A stretch of 64,000 nt of DNA from Nereocystis luetkeana (lineage: Eukaryota; Sar; Phaeophyceae; Laminariales; Laminariaceae), in contig JARUPZ010000013.1 of NCBI GenBank assembly GCA_031213475.1, forward strand, positions 10,022,794 through 10,086,793, read 5' to 3'. Position numbers and translations under genes: made by a program. The notes beneath the pieces are model-generated. The model ran no database searches and was not told the DNA's origin. It worked only from the letters and a program-made list of their open reading frames with translations. Shown one piece after another: positions 10,305-20,846 of the stretch (the first letter of the stretch is position 1; each line of letters starts with the position of its first letter).

Positions 10305-10702
10305 CAGACAAATCGGAAAAATGGGAACGAAACAAAAAATGAGAACGGACGTTTTTTTTCAGAAAGCAAACCAATTGTGTACAACTCCAAGAAAAAAAGT
10401 TGACAGTCCTGTGGGGCTGTACAGCAGCCTTCGAATGAGCTGTCGCTCAGGCTGGAAGTCCTCGGCATCGCCGCGGTAGCCAGCATCTATCTAGAGAAAT
10501 CACAATAGAGCCAGCGTACATCGCTTTTTGCGCCCACCCGAAGGCACGAGATGGAGCATGACCGTTCTGACGAGCTCCTCTCACAGGGCTGGCCAAGGGG
10601 CTTCGCAGGATCATTTTGGTTATCTGATACACCACATGGTTCTGCTGGAGATACGGCTTGGTTCTCATTTTAGGCTTCGTTCCCATTTTTCCGATTTGTC
10701 TG
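10305..10702. mobile_element. MITE with ~45-bp terminal inverted repeats
   Basis: The left end CAGACAAATCGGAAAAATGG, continuing to about 10348, is the reverse complement of the right end near 10660-10702 (GGGAACG...CAGACA). The 398-bp body has no defensible ORF. The flanks are TTAA and TTAT. Confidence 0.8.
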
Positions 10703-10804
10703 TTATTTTCGTAAAACACGAAGGAAGGGTATCCCAGCGATATTGAATAGTTCCTCCGCTGCAACGATTGAGAATCCCGCCAGTCAGACCGATTTTGGCT
10801 AAAA

Positions 10805-11003
10805 ACCGGTACAGTACCCCCATCCTAGCAACAAAGGTACAGTACCCGTACCGTGGCAAAAAAGGAACTGTACGAGTACCCCTTTCGTAGAAAAAAAGGT
10901 AACAGTACCCTTATCATAGAAAAAAAGGTAGCAGTGCCCTTATCATAGAAAAAAGGTAACAGTACCCTTATCATAGAAAAAAAAGGTACCGTACCCCTAT
11001 CGC
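10805..11003. repeat. Minisatellite, ~31-bp unit, six to seven copies
   Basis: Tandem units of the type GGTAACAGTACCCTTATCAT followed by an A-rich spacer. The last units are nearly identical, while the first ones (10805-10900) have diverged. Each unit carries an imperfect GGTAC/GTACC inverted pair. Confidence 0.88.
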
Positions 11004-11319
11004 AGCACGGGTTGGCAAAACAAGTTGCATAACCTGAGAAGGAAGGTGATGCTCCGACCAAGCCTATGCCGTTCCACCACTCCCTCGGAGCTGGTTAGGG
11101 GTGATGGCTCGAAGCCCTCACCCTACAGTATGCACAGAGGCTTCCCTTTGCTCGCTCTCACATCGTCAACAGCATCGCATGGCGTGTGGCCAGGTTTGCT
11201 CACACACCGAAAACGCGGTTGTTGGGTACAGGACATGTTATAAATATGGTTTCCCCCCCTAACCAAATACTTGTTAAGAACACCCACCCTTGTCTAAGTC
11301 GATACCAGTCCATGTATCG

Positions 11320-11605
11320 ACATACAACAGCGATGCTAGACCCGTTCCACGACAGAGGTAGCACATTTATTTCCGCTATTTTGTTTCTGAAAGACGTTGT
11401 TCCTTGGCCACAAATCGTCGGGATGTCAATCTTGATTTGGAAAAAAAAACGTTTTGCAGACTTGGGTTATTATGGGATTATTCGCCGCGATGCATTTTGA
11501 TTTTTGCTGAAGTCAGTTTTCGGGTGAGGTATGGAGCTCCTCAAGTGAGGAGCCTCAGAAAAATTAGGGTGAACCTCTATTATTGTAGAACGCCTCGCTA
11601 CATCC
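11320..11605. repeat. Diverged dispersed repeat R, copy 2
   Basis: Direct repeat of 9310-9625 about 2 kb away (landmarks given there). Roughly three quarters of positions appear to match over the best blocks. Confidence 0.65.
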
Positions 11606-11732
11606 GGGGCACGTACATTGAGTTGGGTTCCTAACCCGGGCTTCTCAATCGTGAAAGCCTCAACCGCAGCCCGGTCTGGGGGGCACGGTGGCGTGGCACG
11701 TAGCAGGTATGGATGACTCGACTACGAGGCAC

Positions 11733-11903
11733 CTGTTGGAGAATAAGCCCGAACTCGCAACTCTTGCCTTTGATGGAGCTACGCAAAGATAAAGTAACGC
11801 CTCGCCCGCTGTTGTGGTAGTCACTGTCGTACGTAGGTTCGCACACGCCGTTTCCGCAGACGGCGAGCGTGTGGGTGCAGTCCTCGGGACAGCCGGCCCT
11901 CGT
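11733..11903 (-). CDS. Exon, CPEDCTHTLAVCGNGVCEP module
   Basis: 57 codons, phase 0 at both ends, between CTGGAG|ACG and CAACAG|GTGCCT. The frame starts TRAGCPEDCTHTLAVCGNGV, then CEPTYDSDYHNSGRG, and ends KGKSCEFGLILQQ. The CGNGVCE core recurs in the exons at 12.2 and 8.0 kb. It is a disulfide-rich module of a secreted protein by inference. No exact family is assigned. Confidence 0.62.
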
Positions 11904-12172
11904 CTCCAGTATTTATACCAAACGGAATGGGCGACATGTGGAGTTTTACATTTCACGTGTTCATTCCAGGGTCAGCAAAGGCAGCTTGTTTCCTGAGTTA
12001 CGCAAGGAGGTGCCCTGGGAGTCTCCATGGGGACCATAGAGGTCATCCTGATGGAGCAACTACACATACTTCGCGTTTGCCGCTCGTGGCTGCAATACAA
12101 ACGAATTGAGAGCACACTCAAATATCGCAGTTTGTATTTCTAGAGAGTGGGCGCCTCTGCCCGAGTGCTTAC

Positions 12173-12286
12173 GTTCTTTACAGATTCCGTTGCCGCAAAC
12201 GTCTCCGGAGGCAGAGCAGCAGGCAGAGTCCGTGCGGCACTCCTCCAAGTCGTCGCAGACACCATTTATTTCCCAGCTTTGCCTTC
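12173..12286 (-). CDS. Exon, EECRTDSACCSASGDVCGNG module
   Basis: Flanked by CAATAG and AAAGAAC|GTAAGC, a strong donor. It encodes 37 residues beginning RQSWEINGVCDDLEECRTDS and ending CGNGICKE. Eight cysteines in a compact arrangement make this the clearest module of the minus-strand gene. The pattern D-L-E-E-C-x-x-D-x-x-C-C recalls calcium-binding disulfide modules, but that is inference. Confidence 0.65.
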
Positions 12287-12539
12287 CTATTGCAGTGTTT
12301 CATAGGTGCGAGCAAAATGTCAGTTTGCCAGTTGTAATAGTATAGCGTGGGGGCATGCACGTGGGATTTAGCCCAACAGAAGAAACGTCCTGAAAAGGGA
12401 GTACGCCAGGTCACCGAGAGGTTATAAGGGAATGCGCCCTGCAACGCAATCTGAGCCGGCAGCGCCCTCTACAAAACATGTAGAAGAACTCACCAGACTT
12501 CCCAATCAGGCACGAACTGAGCAAACGCTGACCAGCGTT

Positions 12540-12905
12540 GTCGAGCGCCGGGCTCCACAGGCGACGGAGTTGGGGCCGGAGCTGGGGAGAGAGTTGGGGC
12601 CGGAGTCGGGACCGGCGTTGGGACCGGAGTCGGGACCGGCGTTGGGGCCGAAGTAGGGGCCGGAGTCGGGACCGGCGTTGGGACCGAAGTCGGGACTGGC
12701 GTTGGGGCCGGAGTCGGGGCCGGAGTTGGGGCCGGAGTTGGGGCCGGAGTTGGGGGTGGGGTCGGGGTTGGAGTCGGGGCCAGAGTTGGGGCCGGAGTTG
12801 AAGCCGGAATTTGGGCCGCACGTGCGACCGAAGATGGGGCCGGAGTTGGAGCCGGAGTTGGGTCCGGAGATGGAACCGCAAGCGGGATCGGAAGTGGGGC
12901 GAGAG
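12540..12905. repeat. 12-bp minisatellite (GGGGCCGGAGTT type)
   Basis: About thirty imperfect 12-bp units. On the minus strand one frame reads a Ser-Gly-Pro-Asn repeat for about 100 residues, preceded by [16 protein letters not shown]. It could be a coding linker of the cysteine-rich gene (Pro/Gly/Ser linkers are common in secreted proteins) or an intronic minisatellite. It stays open in several frames because the unit is a multiple of three. Confidence 0.85.
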
Positions 12906-13004
12906 CGCTCGGTCTCGATGCACATATTGTTTATTATTCCAGCATGCTATGAGAAACATGGTATCTAAAGGACAGACGACCACAGGCAAACGGCATGTGT
13001 TTAC

Positions 13005-13134
13005 GCCGACCATCGGCATTTCTGCAGACCGTCCCGCAGTTCGTGCCATGTTTATGGCGCGGCGTCATCACACGGTCATATTCCATGTCGACAGGGGGAG
13101 AGGCGGCCAAATGTATACAACATGTGGTAGCATA
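13005..13134 (-). CDS. Exon, HKHGTNCGTVCRNADGR segment
   Basis: Starts after CTGTCAG and ends GGTCGGC|GTAAAC. It reads YATTCCIHLAASPPVDMEYD and ends NCGTVCRNADGR. Like the exon at 12173 it ends with a phase-1 donor after a short Cys-x3-Cys pattern. Support is moderate and no domain is assigned. Confidence 0.42.
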
Positions 13135-13419
13135 CTGACAGACGCACATGGCGTTTGTTTGCTCACCTCGATACTTGTCGTACCCTGGGTGTAAAATCCG
13201 CACCTAGCGTGGGAAGCGAGAGGTTTCAGACCGTTTCACAAACACGGGGGTGGGAGGGTCAGCGGCGCATTTTTCCGCCCTCGAGTACAAAGCTGGCATC
13301 ATCACATATGAGAGGCCCCTGTGCGAAACGGGCAGAGTACACGCTCACCACACCAGTAACACGCTCACCACAGTCGTGAAGACGGCGCCCAACTAAACAC
13401 ACACGGGAAGGCCAGACAT

Positions 13420-13543
13420 AGAAACGTCAGACAGCTCCGGTCGAAGCGCACCATAATCACGTCTCCCTTCACGTCGACGGAATTGCTGGCCGTTTCGTCG
13501 GAGCCAAGACGGACGGAAACCTCTTTCCACCCGTTCGACGTTA
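13420..13543 (-). CDS. Exon, NGWKEVSVRLGSDETASNSV segment
   Basis: Follows GTGCCTCAG and encodes TSNGWKEVSVRLGSDETASN followed by SVDVKGDVIMVRFDRS, an alternating pattern typical of a beta-strand domain. The donor is uncertain (GAC|GTTTCT near 13420). Part of the same minus-strand gene by position. Confidence 0.5.
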
Positions 13544-13905
13544 CTGAGGCACAACGATGAGCACCGAGACACAACGAATGCAGCATATATTTTATTGTGA
13601 TAGTACTCCTCCTCTAGGGAGGCGACGGTGCGCAAAGCAGGCGTTTTTGGACTTGCAAATAAATCGATATGAGATATACTACTGCGACCCGTTCCCGGGC
13701 GACAGTGACAGCATAAAATCATGGGTACGAGCTACTGTAGATGTGAATTTAGCACTAAGCAGGTTGCTATCACCTTAAAAAAAGACGGGTTTCAGTGTTG
13801 CGGCAACACCGGATGCCAACTGGGGCGGCACCTCGACCGACGGGAGGCCAACGTCTGCATGCACCATGACGGTCGTGACGATGATGATGGATGGTGATAA
13901 TGGTT

Positions 13906-13907
13906 AC

Positions 13908-13947
<40 letters not shown>

Positions 13948-13950
13948 TCA
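13906..13950. repeat. (GAT)n microsatellite
   Basis: About 13 uninterrupted GAT/ATG units, with a partly interrupted run just upstream. Confidence 0.95.
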
Positions 13951-14180
13951 GACACACACTAAGATTCAAGCTGGAAGAGAGTCTCATGGTGATGCATGGA
14001 TGGGATACGGACGGGGGCGGACACGATAACAATGAGGGCTCCTGCAGGACCGCGACGGTGCATGCCCAGCAAAGTCGATAGACATAGACGGGACCCAAGG
14101 GACGGGAGAAAAACATAGGGCGTTGTGGGTAGATCAACGTCGGCGACATCACTGATATTAGTCCAGTCGTCCTACTCCAC

Positions 14181-14430
14181 GAAACCATACAGATCCACCT
14201 TCCAGTCAGCACCCACAGCGCCAGTACCAAGCTGAGCCACGAAATTGACGGTCAGACCTCCCGTAAGAACGGAAGGCGGTGTCGTGTAGATTTCGTACTG
14301 TGGCCGCGGCAGGAGGCAGAAACGTGCGGGGACAGTTTGCCGACAGAGGCCGGCGGATGAACTACAGTGGTTGAACGTGTTTGAATCGCCCAACCGGATG
14401 ACGCATGGGCAATATATCAACTCAACTCGC
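14181..14430 (-). CDS. Exon, SNTFNHCSSSAGLCRQTVPA segment
   Basis: The frame reads ELIYCPCVIRLGDSNTFNHC, then SSSAGLCRQTVPARFCLLPR, then a beta-rich stretch ending GAVGADWKVDLYGF. Five cysteines in the first half suggest an extracellular domain. The same frame continues upstream to 14598 and downstream to about 13963, interrupted only by TAG codons (about 14548, 14455, 14171 and 13963). The TAGs may be splice acceptors, pseudogene lesions or chance. A donor candidate (TTC|GTGGAG) gives the end used here. Confidence 0.5.
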
Positions 14431-14760
14431 AAAACGAAGCATGCTGTGGGCGACTACAACGCGGAGTCGCCGAGCTCGTTCGGCTTGAAGCCTGGGTAAT
14501 CAACTGTAGAGTCAACGAGGTAGAAGGTGTGTACCTCTGCGTTGCCCTATTCATCAGACTTGAACTCGATACAGTGGTCCGCTGCGCATGGACCCCCCCC
14601 TCAGCGCCCTAGAAGTCGGAGAAAGAGAGAGGCGCGACGTGTAAGGATGGCAGTCTAGGAGGCCATTCGCGTACGTATGCGTAGAGCACGCACAACTCTC
14701 GACGATAACTACCCCAGCAAACTGCGCGAAATATCGACCGACTACTTGATGAAGAAAATG

Positions 14761-15054
14761 CTATAGCCGGGCAGATTTAGGTAGAGGTGCAGCGTACGGA
14801 TCGAACTCAACGCGCGGCAGCATCATGCTCACCCAGAGTTGTTCGCCATCTTGGTTCGATTTGGTACTTTTGGTATCGCCTTCATTCACCGCCACCCACA
14901 CCACTTTACCGGCGACGTCTGTTTGCTGAGGACTTTGACCGGATGCCCGCAATGCTTGCTGGCGTTGGGCCAGGCCAGATTGCGCGCCTGATAAGCAGAG
15001 CACCACGAGCCCTCCGAGAGGGCGCGTCAAGCCCGAGAAGCCGGCGATGGACAT
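14761..15054 (-). CDS. Signal-peptide exon or 97-residue secreted protein
   Basis: ATG at 15054. The N-terminus MSIAGFSGLTRPLGGLVVLC then LSGAQSGLAQ is a typical secretion signal with a basic residue, a hydrophobic core (LGGLVVLCLSG) and a small-residue cleavage region. It is followed by a soluble segment including KVVWVAVNEGDTKSTKSNQD and LWVSMMLPRVEFDPYAA. The frame ends at a stop at 14761. Alternatively a donor (GATCC|GTACGC, near 14803) would make it exon 1 of the cysteine-rich gene downstream. An upstream ATT/GTG start is not needed. Confidence 0.55.
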   Translation of the reverse strand: MSIAGFSGLTRPLGGLVVLCLSGAQSGLAQRQQALRASGQSPQQTDVAGKVVWVAVNEGDTKSTKSNQDGEQLWVSMMLPRVEFDPYAAPLPKSARL

Positions 15055-15059
15055 GCTCT

Positions 15060-16050
15060 GGATATTAGGAATGCCGCATGGGAAGGAAAATGACAGGCAA
15101 GCGCCGGCAGCGACGACACACACACATACATATAGAGGGCGTACGAGTGGGGGTACTTCACACGAGTGGTATTGGTGCAGCGGTGGGTGATGTGATCACA
15201 AAAGGCATCAAATGGTCGTCCGCGTCCACTCGAGCAGCCATACTCGATCTGTTCACCATCCGGCGAAAACGGAAACAAAAACAAAACTAACTGTCATTGA
15301 CGCCTCTCTCCTCTACAAAGTGTACTACATCGTTCATGTTTCATTCCATACATTCATAGCGCTGACAATCTTTTCTTTCACCTGGGCCGGAACCACCACA
15401 ATGTCATACAAAAGGCACAAGCGATAGGACGACCAGACTCACCACGTCAAACCGACAATCTTGGCTTTGACCTGAAAACATATGCTTGAGCTGCGACACA
15501 GGAAGTACACAGTACGTTTCCACCACCACAGGAAGTACACCCTACAGCAGCAGTGGCGATGGCAAGCTGGTACTCTAGCGCCTCCTGGTCGCCAGGTTAT
15601 TGACGGAGCCAGCAGTAGTTTGAGCTGAAGCGCATTGTTGCATGAGCATACACATTACGGCTCAAAATATTGCAGGCATACGTAGGGCGAGTGTTATCAG
15701 CAATCCGGCCGACCAGAACTGCAGCCGTCCTGGGTTTGGGTGGAGTGTATCGGGTATCTATAGGTATTGTAGCCGCTGGCCTGGACCGTCCAAATCAGGC
15801 CAAGTCTTATAGAAGCTCGAATGAAAACCGAGGCAGGACTGTTGAAACCATCGAGCAAACTCAGAAAAACTTCCCAATCTCTCTGCTCAAGCGCTTCAAT
15901 ATGATCAACCGTGGCCCTGGACTCCTGGAACTGGAAAGGAAGTTACATCTCTACCTGAAGGAAACGCGCTACTGGACAAGCGTACAGCGAAGGAATATCA
16001 AACCACTGACGGAAGTTTACTGTTTCTGACGCAATGCACAAGACAGCTAA
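15060..16050. other. Intergenic stretch with weak plus-strand frame
   Basis: A plus frame is open at about 15670-16029 (containing NFPISLLKRFNMINRGPGLL) but lacks an ATG, a domain or clear splice borders. I do not call a gene. A short direct repeat, ACACAGGAAGTACAC, lies near 15500-15540. Confidence 0.35.
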
Positions 16051-16052
16051 AC

Positions 16053-16549
16053 CAATCGTTGGGTATTCGGCCGTGTACTAAAACAAATGCGTCCGAAGTT
16101 GCTCGACCATTTTCCTCCTATCTTGTCCGTCTTGACCAGGGATCAAGACCTCTTTGCATACCTGGTACATCGGTTTTACCCCCCCAAAACAACCCTTGCC
16201 CGTCTACGCCTGGAGCTCTTATCACTACTTTTCTCGGAAAGCCTGTGTACTCCCTTTCTTCCGGCAGCGGGTGACGGTTGTAAACGTGCGGTAACGAACA
16301 TCAGCTAAGGTACAACCATCATCAGTTGCCGGGAGAAAAGGAGTACACAGGTTTCCAAGAAGAGTAGTAGTGGTAAAAGGTCCAGACGTAGGCGGGCAAA
16401 GGGGGTCTTGGGGACGTACAAGAAGTGTATGCGAATACATCAAGCACACCTTGTTCCCTGGTCAAGCACCATACGACAGGAGGGCAATGGCCGAGCATTT
16501 TCGAAGGCATGCTCGTTAGATGCGGCCGAATACCCAACAGTCAACGATT
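16053..16549. repeat. Foldback: ~235-bp inverted repeat, short loop
   Basis: The plus sequence from 16053 (AATCGTTGGGTATTCGGCCG) to about 16283 is matched by the reverse complement of about 16312-16549. Landmarks in both arms are TATTCGGCCG, CTTGACCAGGGA, CCTGTGTACTCC and GGTTGTA. The arms have diverged (roughly 75-80% by eye). The spacer is under 30 bp. A transcript would form a long hairpin. Confidence 0.85.
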
Positions 16550-16569
16550 TTTTTGTTTCGTTAATACAT

Positions 16570-17150
16570 CTGTACATTAGAGGCGGCTCAATATTCCACG
16601 CGGACGGGAACACCTTCAGTTTTCTCATCCAAGCTTGATAAAAAAGGCAAAGAACATACGATAGCTTGACAAAAACTCCCTCAGGATGTGCGACAGCTTG
16701 AGAAACAAGCTTCCCAAGATCGGGTCTGAAAACGTACCACTCATACCTGGTACTGCTGTGAGTAACTACAGCAGTGCCTAGGGCAGAGCCGTGGCCGTAC
16801 CTCTAAAAATACCATAAATAAATGTTATGTCATTATACCATACCATACCAGTTAAAACGACGAGAACGCGAACAGTGTTTATTAATATTAATAGTGTGAA
16901 GGCGAACACTGTTCGGTATTTTGCATCAATTCATTGATTCAGATGAAAAATAGCCTTCGTGTGCACGGCAGGCGGATTGGCGCGTACCACAAAAGTATAT
17001 TTGAGTGTTCTCCCGAGCCAACATATTATGTTGTGTTTTCACTTATTTATGTTGTTGTGATTGATATTTCATCCACGCGTTGCCTCTGACAACGTTTCAG
17101 GGCTGACTGCGTTATTATGGTAGTTATATTACCAAGATACCAAAACAAAA
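16570..17150. other. Unassigned AT-rich stretch
   Basis: No coding signal. Contains a short inverted pair around AACAGTGTT (16872-16911). Confidence 0.4.
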
Positions 17151-17151
17151 T

Positions 17152-17760
17152 CCTCGAGTGCTGGCCCGTCCTGACTACACGAAATATTTAATGGCAGCCC
17201 TATACCACACTGAGACACTACTTACTTGTAGTGCGTTGCAGATTTAGATCCGGAACGTGTGCCGCAACCACGACGCGATATCGTAAATAAATAACGTATT
17301 TTGCGACACCCGTGTCGCAAACAACATTTATTTGCGACACCAGCCAGAACAACACTAGGATGCCACACATCTCCTCGAGGACTGGCCCGTTTTGGCTACA
17401 CGATGGCTGCAATGGCAGCCCTACACCATGCCCAGACTCTACCGGTAGTGCGTCGTCACCGATCCGGAGCGTGCGCCTCAACCACGGCGCGATGTCGTAA
17501 ACAACGTGTTTGCGACACCCGTGTCATATATATAAGAGGCTTATTTGCGACATCGATCTGAACGTTTTGCGGGTGCAGTAGGGTGCCAGGAGATATCTGC
17601 CCTAGTCCTGGCCCGTTTCGACCATGCGATAGCTTCAATGATGGCGCTGTACCACGCCAACACATCCCTGGCAGTGCGGAGCTAACCTGAGGTACGTGCC
17701 GCGAACGTGGCGGTTTATTTGCGACTACTAATAGCAGTCGTAAATAAGAATTTACGAGAC
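17152..17760. repeat. Three-copy ~225-bp diverged tandem repeat
   Basis: Unit starts near 17152, 17373 and 17601 share CTGGCCCGT, AATGGCAGCCCT or a variant, GGTACGTGCCGC-like and TTTATTTGCGAC landmarks in order. Spacings are 221 and 228 bp. Inverted TTTGCGACACC/GGTGTCGCAAA words occur inside. Confidence 0.8.
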
Positions 17761-18360
17761 CGGTGTAGCAAATAGCACTACCCTTTATATTTAGTTTTTG
17801 TTTTTTTGGACATGATCCACACGCTGCAACTGACAAAGCTTCAGGACTAAGCTGTAAGTGTGCTACTACTGTAGTCATATCGGTTGTACTACATGGGGGC
17901 TTGTACACGAAGAAAGTTACAATAGGGAGTTGTACATGTCTTGCTGCCGATAACGCTCACGCCTGGGCGTATGCGCCCGAACGATTATTTACATACTGTG
18001 CATACTTCGTGTGCACCTCCTGTCGTGCCTTGTTCGTGTGTGTTTGATATGCCAATCGCGATAGACGAATATGGCCATTATTTCTTTTTCGCGTCGTATT
18101 TATTTATCTTCGCCTTTTTTAATATATCCTTCCTATGACACTCGTAACTCAGACCCTGGGTCACTCAGCAGGCTCTCCTCCCCCTAACCCTATGTGCGGT
18201 AAGATTAGTACTATTTAATAGGGGAAAACATGTGAGTACCAGTATTCGTTATATTATATCGTATCATAGGGTAATGGAATATGGGGTCCTGGCTTATGAC
18301 CTATATGATCGTGGGGTTCTGTAGAATGAGTTTTATACAACTTGTCCGGGTGATCGCACT
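17761..18360. other. Unassigned stretch
   Basis: AT-rich and without a supported gene. Only short frames are present. Confidence 0.4.
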
Positions 18361-18467
18361 ATTACGGGGGGCCATAGTTAGCAGGACCTATGGTACACAT
18401 AAAAACCTATATGTTTAACCATTTTTACTAACAATATTTGGTCCTGTTAACTATGGGCCCCCGTAAT
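18361..18467. mobile_element. MITE, family G, most intact copy
   Basis: Ends ATTACGGGGGGCCATAGTTA and TAACTATGGGCCCCCGTAAT are inverted repeats about 28 bp long. The internal core ACATAAAAACCTATATG and TTTAACCATTTTTACTAACA are shared with the 7384 and 4442 copies. 107 bp, non-coding. Confidence 0.9.
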
Positions 18468-19258
18468 AGGCGATTGCACCAGAGGGATGTGAGCCACACC
18501 AGTTCACTCTCCTCAACCTCCACCATCACCGCTCTAGAGCAAAGCCCCACATAATAAACATATTATTTCCAACCATCTCTCGCTATTGAACAGCGCCAGT
18601 AAACCTCACGGTCACATAACGTGCCACCAGTCACCTGCGCGTCTCTCCGGGAGACATTTACATCGCCATTGTTTTGACACAGACAGCTACCTACGAGTTT
18701 AAACAAGCCTGATCCCCGACGGGGACGTTGTACGCAATATTCATCAGCGTCGATTCAGCAACGATATGTTGTGGCCAGGTGGAAGTGAGTTACTACTGCA
18801 GTTGTATGGAAATCTGATAGTCATGCAAGCGCACAGTAAGTAGTAGTAGGCGCTAAGCTTCCAAAAGCTGTATATCGATACAACCACAGCAACATCAATC
18901 AGTGTCTACCTTCTACAGAGCAGTTACTAGTAGTGCGCTGGTTCGTACTCAGCACGTATTGTGTCTTGTCGGGCTACTACTGTATGTAGGAGGGATGGTG
19001 AGGCATGTATGTGCTATCATATGCCCCCCTCGATCCCGGTGGGGAGCTACGTGCGCGTGCCGTGCGGGTCGGAGGTTTGCTTTCTTCGATGATTGTTTTC
19101 TGTATTGCCCACGCCCCACACTCCGTCTATCAAGTTTCCAAAATACAACACGTATGTATATAAACGTAACAGTCGGACTCACAGCTGACGTATTTCACAA
19201 ATTTACTTCACGAATTTTAAGAAAACGTAACCGCACAGCAGTCCTCGTAGAAGAAGCA
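18468..19258. other. Unassigned stretch
   Basis: No supported gene. A plus frame at 18902-19318 lacks recognisable features and runs into a MITE. Confidence 0.35.
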
Positions 19259-19353
19259 TTTAAACCCTTTCAGGACTGCAATCCCGTTTCGGGGGCAAAC
19301 CAGTCAATTTCCAAGTAATTTGTGCCCAAAACGGGAGTGCGGTACTAAAAGTG
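19259..19353. mobile_element. Hairpin MITE, family H, copy 3
   Basis: Left arm TTTAAACCCTTTCAGGACTG and right arm ACGGGAGTGCGGTACTAAAA are imperfect complements. The loop AATTTCCAAGTAATTTG matches the loop of the 3795 copy. Confidence 0.7.
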
Positions 19354-19948
19354 ATTGGGCGCCTTCCCAGCGGGGAAAGCGCAGAAGATTCGGTCTCGGG
19401 AAGTTTGTTTTCCTTCTTCTATTCTGCCTTTTATTTTGTTCCGTAGGAAGATAGACTGCAAGCACATTGTCGGATGGCAATCCTATGGTAAAAATAAGTA
19501 TATCCCTCCCACGTACCTGGTACCTCTTAATAATGCTGCACCTATACTGCTTGCCGTTAAGACGTGAAGCCGATACGACCTACCAGGTATACTACAACAA
19601 ACAATAACGAGGTAGCCTTGTTCCATCACCACTCTCCTCTATAATAATACCGTAACAGTGGTGCGTACAGCAGTCGCACGGGCGGTCGGCCCATCTACAT
19701 ACAGCAGCAATTAGTCTGCGTAGGGAGACGACTGCTGCTGCTGTATACCTGGTAGACATCACAGTAGCTGCCGAGGGGGCCAAAATTCGACATGTTTTGT
19801 ACTCACAGGAACTTGTACTACAACAAAAATCGATACTACTGAAAGAACAGCAGTGTGTACTCTCTACTACAGTACCATTCCCTCTGTTGGCATCAGCCAT
19901 CAGCCCCTGTCTGGCGTGTTTGCAATACTAGTACTACTACTACTACTG

Positions 19949-20005
<57 letters not shown>

Positions 20006-20846
20006 ACTGCCTGGTATCATGTGTAGACTACAGAAGCATGGTACAGTAGTAGCAGCAGTAGCGCGATGGTATGATAGCAAATCCGCACCAACCCAGGCTT
20101 GATCATCGGCATACTCTCAGTGATAATATTGATCAAGCCGTGTAGCAGCTTTTACAGGGTCGTTGCTCTTCTCTTATTATCCAACTAACTTTGTCGGAGG
20201 GAGGGGCAATATCTTGCAGTGAAAGACGAATACGTTCTCAGCCTCGCCGCAGCTAGGTAGGGTAAAATAGTAGTGTGAGTCTGAACTGCAATGTAAAAAA
20301 GGAGCTGTGCCACACCCAAACGGCATGGCGATGCCTGTACTGTTGCGTGCTTTTCTTCTTCCCACTTTTGCAGTCAGTCGTCAATTGATCGCTCAGCAGG
20401 TGCCCCAGGGGCACAGCTTTTGTGGCTTGCACGTACGTACTATGTATGAATACCATGCGTACCTGGTACTATTAATACTGCAGCAGCTAGCTGTACTTGG
20501 TTTTCACCTGTTTCGGCTGCGAGTCATAAAAGAACAAGAAGAACAAACACGCAAGAGTCCCCAGATATTTCGCAGTTCTTCTGCAGACGTCAGGTCTTCT
20601 TGGGGACCGCGCGGCGCACCTGGTGGCATAAGAGTGTGAGTCTACACCTGAACCCTCGGCACGAAGGGGACAAAGTCTGAATCCACAATAATATTCTGGC
20701 TCCGGAAGCTTCACGTGCCACGAGGAAGACGGGTGTGCAAACGAGCTCAATCAGAGTGGCATCGCACAGTAGTAACTGCTGCGCTGTCTTTCGAATGCCT
20801 GCCTCACACGAAAATACGTACAACAACAGTAGTAGTAGTACAAGAA
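19354..20846. other. Unassigned stretch with TACCTGGTA cluster
   Basis: No gene is supported. Four TACCWGGTA words occur at 19514, 19581, 19746 and 20460, plus many CAGTAGTA/TACTACTG words. Confidence 0.4.
19929..20004. repeat. (TAC)n microsatellite
   Basis: About 25 TAC/CTA units with one interruption (TGC) near 19947. Confidence 0.95.

Larger units (their letters stand above)
4037..15054 (-). other. Locus of multi-exon secreted Cys-rich gene
   Basis: A series of short, protein-like minus-strand islands with good splice borders spans this interval. They start with a signal-peptide exon at 15054 and include exons near 14.3, 13.5, 13.1, 12.2, 11.8, 8.0, 7.6, 6.0, 5.5, 5.1 and 4.1 kb. Several encode a short module of the form C-G-(N/D)-G-x-C-x-E/G (at 12.2, 11.8 and 8.0 kb). 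Small exons with introns of several hundred bases and repeats within introns suit a brown-algal gene. Phases were checked only locally, so this could be two adjacent genes, or partly a pseudogene given in-frame TAG codons near 14.5 kb. No transcript data were available. Confidence 0.5.

Noticed and set aside
10805..11003. CRISPR-like array
   Set aside because: Units are contiguous with no unique spacers, and the surroundings are eukaryotic.
12411..13049. Arg/Leu/Gln-rich 212-codon minus frame and complementary plus frames
   Set aside because: All frames through the 12-bp minisatellite are open because the unit is a multiple of three. Only the Ser-Gly-Pro-Asn frame is plausible as a linker, and it is noted there.
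19592..19900. Cys-rich 102-codon minus frame
   Set aside because: Dominated by CAGTAG/TACTGC words, no splice or start support, and unlike the modules at 7.5-12.3 kb.
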